From NCBI RefSeq assembly GCF_014306155.1, contig NZ_JACRWH010000047.1, positions 1-16,613 of the forward strand: DNA of 16,613 nucleotides, written 5' to 3'. A program made the translations under genes and the position numbers. Below are positions 13,839-16,613 of this stretch, in pieces. Numbering within the stretch: position 1 is the stretch's first letter; every line of letters begins with the position of its first letter. The notes beneath the pieces are model-generated. The model made no database searches and was not told the origin of the DNA. It saw nothing but the letters and a program-made list of their open reading frames with translations. Source of the DNA: Holdemanella hominis. GTDB lineage: Bacteria; Bacillota_I; Bacilli_A; Erysipelotrichales; Erysipelotrichaceae.

Positions 13839-14914
13839 TATTCTTTTTCTCCAGCAATTTTTGCCTGTTGATCTGCAAGCTGTAATGCAGCCATTAAATC
13901 ATCTAAACGACCATCCATAATACGGTCTAACTGATTGACTGTATATCCAATACGGTGATCTGTCACACGGTTTTGAGGATAGTTATATGTACGGATCTTT
14001 TCTGCACGATCTCCAGTACCAATCTTTGTACGACGTTCTTTGTCGTTCTTTTGATCCAATTCACGTTGTCTTTCTTCATATACACGAGCACGAATTGTCA
14101 TTAAAGCTGTTGCACGGTTTTCATGTTGACTACGACCATCCTGACACTTAACTACAATACCTGTTGGTTTGTGAACGATACGTACAGCTGAATCGGTTTT
14201 ATTAACGTGCTGTCCTCCAGCTCCACTTGAACGCATTGTTTCAATTTCCAAGTCGTTCATATCAATATCAAAGTCTTCTGCCTCTACTTCTGGCATACAC
14301 AATACTGTTGCAGTAGAAGTATGAATACGACCTTGTGATTCTGTCTTTGGCACACGTTGCACACGGTGAGAACCAGATTCAAATTTTAAAGTTCCATAAG
14401 CCCCTTCTCCATTGACTTTAAATGAAACCAATGAGAATCCTCCAGCTTCACTATCTTCCATTTCAATGACTTCTGTTCTCCAACCTTTTGCCTCTGCATA
14501 TTTTGAATACATTCTAAATAAGTCTCCGGCAAAGATATTTCCTTCGTCTCCACCAGCTGCTCCACGAATTTCTAAAATCGCATTATGAGAATCGTTAGGA
14601 TCTTTTGGTACTAAAAGCAATTCTAAACGGTCTAAATAATTTTGGATTTTTGGTTCTAATTCTTCCAATTCCATTTGTGCCATTTCACGAATTTCTTTAT
14701 CTTCCTCTTTTGAAAGAACTTTTGCCTCTTCTAATTCATCAACTGCTTTTTTATATTCTTCGTATGTTTCTACAATAGGTGTCAACTCATTTTGTTCACG
14801 CCCCAATTTTGCCATTGTCTTACGATCTGATACAACATCACTTTGCATCATCAAATCATTGATTTCACAATAACGCTCAGCCATTTTTTCTAAACGCTCA
14901 TCCATTTTTGCCAT
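13838..14914 (-). CDS. prfA: Peptide chain release factor 1
   Basis: A 358-residue class I release factor that reads UAA and UAG and triggers peptide release on the ribosome. The GGQ motif lies at 233-235 (SSGAGGQHVN), and its glutamine is the target of the adjacent prmC product. The stop-codon recognition tripeptide is P189-K-T191 in RVPKTESQG, the PxT form that marks RF1 rather than RF2 (SPF). The N-terminal helical domain is about 1-105, followed by ILEIRGAAGGDEGNIFAGDL (113-132). No programmed frameshift is present, as expected for RF1. AAAGGA lies nine bases before the ATG. This is the first gene of a two-gene operon. Confidence 0.96.
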   Translation of the reverse strand: MAKMDERLEKMAERYCEINDLMMQSDVVSDRKTMAKLGREQNELTPIVETYEEYKKAVDELEEAKVLSKEEDKEIREMAQMELEELEPKIQNYLDRLELLLVPKDPNDSHNAILEIRGAAGGDEGNIFAGDLFRMYSKYAEAKGWRTEVIEMEDSEAGGFSLVSFKVNGEGAYGTLKFESGSHRVQRVPKTESQGRIHTSTATVLCMPEVEAEDFDIDMNDLEIETMRSSGAGGQHVNKTDSAVRIVHKPTGIVVKCQDGRSQHENRATALMTIRARVYEERQRELDQKNDKERRTKIGTGDRAEKIRTYNYPQNRVTDHRIGYTVNQLDRIMDGRLDDLMAALQLADQQAKIAGEKE

Positions 14915-15066
14915 AAATATACATCCTTTCTCTATAATTTTTATATCTTGAGTGTTTTACCACTTAAAAAACGCTTTATTTTAGCGATATACCCCATCTA
15001 TTTTAATATAAAGAACAAGTATTGTCGATGGAAATTGTCCTATTACGCAATTTTTGAAAATAAGAG

Positions 15067-15072
15067 TATAAT
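15067..15072 (+). promoter_or_regulatory. TATAAT box touching the glucosaminidase start codon
   Basis: A perfect -10 hexamer directly precedes ATG 15073. If used, transcription would begin near the second in-frame ATG (15079), giving a leaderless messenger. No -35 is found at 16-18 bases upstream, so it may be chance in AT-rich sequence. Confidence 0.35.
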
Positions 15073-16458
15073 ATGAGTATGAAACAGAAAAGAAAAGTTA
15101 AAAAAATACCAGTTGTGTTTATTCTTACTTTACTCATTTTCGTATTTATAGTTATTCCCTTCACCATTTTAAAAATCACTGAAGACGGACAATACTACGT
15201 AGAAGATTTAAATACAAGTGAAGTACAAGCTTCCTATAAGCATTACATCTTCGCATCTTTTAAGATGGATACAATCGATTCTAAGTATGCGTGCATAAAA
15301 GATGAAAACGGAAAAATTTTACGACTTCAATCTGGCATTGTTAATTTAAAGACGAAAGACATAACTGAAAATACAGAATACACAACAGATACAGGTGAAA
15401 CTGGATATGTGAATGGAAGTTATGGTGCAGATGCTCAATATTTAGGAACCAGCTTTAACGGAAAGAAGGTTCACTTTAAAATAAGCGGCATACAAGCATG
15501 GGCAGACATCAACAATGTTGAATTGTACTTATATGACGATTCTTATACTTTATCCACATATTATGTTTATAACGGTTCCCTCATTCATACGATTTCTACA
15601 GATCTTGTTCAAGGAAATGCGAATTCTATTGCGATTGGTCCTGCCCCAAAATTTTTAAAAGAAGGTACTGCCTATTATTCATATGATGGTCACTATTTTT
15701 ATACGAGCTATAAAAACTTAGTTGATGATAAAAAGGTCAATAAAAATCCATACTATAACTATTATCAATATGTTCCACACAGAACCACGTCGTATTTGAA
15801 TCATGCGGTTTATAATACGTATGTCAACGATGAATCCGCACTCTATAATCAAGCCGATGTATTTTTTAATATACAAGCTAAATACACAATCAACGCATCT
15901 ATGATGTATGCGCTTGCCCTAAATGAGAGTGGTCTAGGACTTAGTCAGTATGCGCTTGAATATCATAATTTATTCGGTCATGCAGCCATTGATGAAAATC
16001 CAGATAACGCAAATCAATACAAATCAATAGCAGATTGTGTAAAACAACATGCCTACAATTTCTTGCAGCAAGGTTATCTAAATCCTGAAGATTCAAGATA
16101 TTACGGTTCGTGGTTTGGGGATAAGGCAAGTGGCATCAACGTGAACTATGCTTCTGATCCGTACTGGGGAGAAAAAGCGGCTAGTTTCTATTATCAATTG
16201 GATGAAGATGGTATTGACCAAAAAAAGAATCCAATCAAAACAATACAACTATCTAAGGACTTAAAGGTATATGCACCAAACAAAAAAGATGTTATTTATA
16301 CTCATAAAAAAGGAAGTATTGTATCGATTCATATATTAAAAGATAAGTATGGGTACTATAAAATATCAAGTGAAGCACCTGTTAAAGATAATCATTTGAA
16401 TATAAATGCTAAATATAAGAATAGCTATGCATATATCAAGAAATCGGATTTCAAATAA
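15073..16458 (+). CDS. Membrane-anchored cell-wall glucosaminidase
   Basis: A 461-residue extracellular peptidoglycan hydrolase. A basic start (KQKRKVKK) and one hydrophobic helix (about 12-34) without a clear cleavage site suggest a type II membrane anchor. Residues 40-235 form a repeat-rich extracellular region ending with YYSYDGHYFYTSYKNL and YVPHRTTSYL, as in Bacillota N-acetylglucosaminidases. The glucosaminidase (GH73-type) domain is about 255-375 with probable catalytic Glu285 in YALALNESGLGLSQYAL, NLFGHAAID (299-307) and a C-terminal YGSWFGDKASG. Residues 385-461 look like an SH3-type wall-binding tail. Start choice is uncertain: ATG 15073 has only a weak AAGAG, and ATG 15079 follows a TATAAT. 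It is divergent from prfA. Confidence 0.87.
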   Translation: MSMKQKRKVKKIPVVFILTLLIFVFIVIPFTILKITEDGQYYVEDLNTSEVQASYKHYIFASFKMDTIDSKYACIKDENGKILRLQSGIVNLKTKDITENTEYTTDTGETGYVNGSYGADAQYLGTSFNGKKVHFKISGIQAWADINNVELYLYDDSYTLSTYYVYNGSLIHTISTDLVQGNANSIAIGPAPKFLKEGTAYYSYDGHYFYTSYKNLVDDKKVNKNPYYNYYQYVPHRTTSYLNHAVYNTYVNDESALYNQADVFFNIQAKYTINASMMYALALNESGLGLSQYALEYHNLFGHAAIDENPDNANQYKSIADCVKQHAYNFLQQGYLNPEDSRYYGSWFGDKASGINVNYASDPYWGEKAASFYYQLDEDGIDQKKNPIKTIQLSKDLKVYAPNKKDVIYTHKKGSIVSIHILKDKYGYYKISSEAPVKDNHLNINAKYKNSYAYIKKSDFK

Positions 16459-16462
16459 AAGA

Positions 16463-16500
16463 AACCATTCTAGTGTTGGCGTCTAGAATGGTTCCTTTTT
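16463..16500 (+). terminator. Terminator of the glucosaminidase gene
   Basis: AACCATTCTAG (16463-16473) pairs perfectly with CTAGAATGGTT (16483-16493) around a 9-base loop, followed by CC and five Ts. Confidence 0.9.
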
Positions 16501-16529
16501 GTTTATTATTATTTTTTTAGGAGAGAGAT

Positions 16530-16571
16530 ATGAATATTGGTTTATTTCTATATTCATTGCCTTATCTTTAA
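16530..16571 (+). CDS. Possible 13-codon leader peptide
   Basis: A good ribosome binding site (AGGAGAG, 16519-16525) precedes ATG 16530, which opens a 13-residue hydrophobic frame, MNIGLFLYSLPYL, ending in TAA. A hairpin (TGCCTTA 16558-16564 with TAAGGCA 16569-16575) overlaps its end. This could be a leader peptide or the start of a broken gene. Alternatively the minus strand is open from the right edge to a stop at 16577 (last residues TKIMTTWDDIL) and could be the tail of a gene outside the window. No promoter is visible between the terminator and this site. Confidence 0.3.
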   Translation: MNIGLFLYSLPYL

Positions 16572-16613
16572 GGCACTTATAGAATATCATCCCATGTTGT
16601 CATAATTTTAGTA

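Noticed and set aside
14959..14966. ACCACTTA upstream of prfA, identical to the LytTR box
   Set aside because: It is a single copy with no partner 21 bp away and is in the wrong orientation for the prfA promoter; probably chance.
14970..14988. CGCT/AGCG hairpin with T-run on the minus strand upstream of prfA
   Set aside because: The stem is only four pairs, and no minus-strand gene ends there.
15022..15039. TTGTC direct repeat upstream of the glucosaminidase as a WalR site
   Set aside because: The 13-bp spacing and sequence do not match the WalR consensus (two TGTAA-type boxes 11 bp apart).

Overview
The window is AT-rich bacterial DNA with dense, mostly minus-strand genes, strong AGGAGG-type ribosome binding sites and many hairpin-plus-T-run terminators. 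Together with a reverse-type rubrerythrin, a SEC-C-tagged methionine aminopeptidase, a LytTR/LiaF-like pair and a membrane-anchored glucosaminidase, this points to a low-GC, probably anaerobic, gut-type Bacillota. Erysipelotrichia-like is my guess, from overall feel only; there is no rRNA to confirm it.

Left part (1-4450): a cytidylate-kinase-like protein (minus) and a Cof-type HAD phosphatase (plus) diverge from a short shared promoter region, followed by an unrecognised 104-residue protein. Next is a transporter gene of the auxin efflux carrier (AEC) family, broken by an IS200/IS605 element (about 2295-4061). The element carries an apparently intact Y1 transposase TnpA, an intact RuvC-type nuclease TnpB, palindromic ends, and a structured right end that should encode the TnpB guide RNA. 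About 120 codons of the carrier are missing, so simple insertion does not explain the locus.

Middle (4450-9970): tex (RNA-binding transcription accessory protein), then an AAA_14/DUF4143 ATPase whose upstream region holds four copies of a motif at an exact 33-bp period. Beyond these lies the 3' relic of a YoeB-like toxin that still has its terminator. A two-gene LytTR regulator/LiaF-like membrane protein operon follows, with a paired 21-bp-spaced operator at its promoter. A hicA-hicB relic, fused and frameshifted, lies convergent to it. The middle is therefore the accessory part of the window, with two decayed toxin-antitoxin modules, an orphan ATPase and a nearby transposon.

Right part (9975-16613): mostly housekeeping. 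It has a MATE efflux pump, map, a rubredoxin-rubrerythrin for peroxide detoxification, and the overlapping prfA-prmC pair (release factor 1 and its glutamine methyltransferase, which act on the same step of translation termination). A divergent cell-wall glucosaminidase ends in a strong terminator. The last 110 bases hold a well-placed ribosome binding site followed by a 13-codon frame and a hairpin, too little to name.
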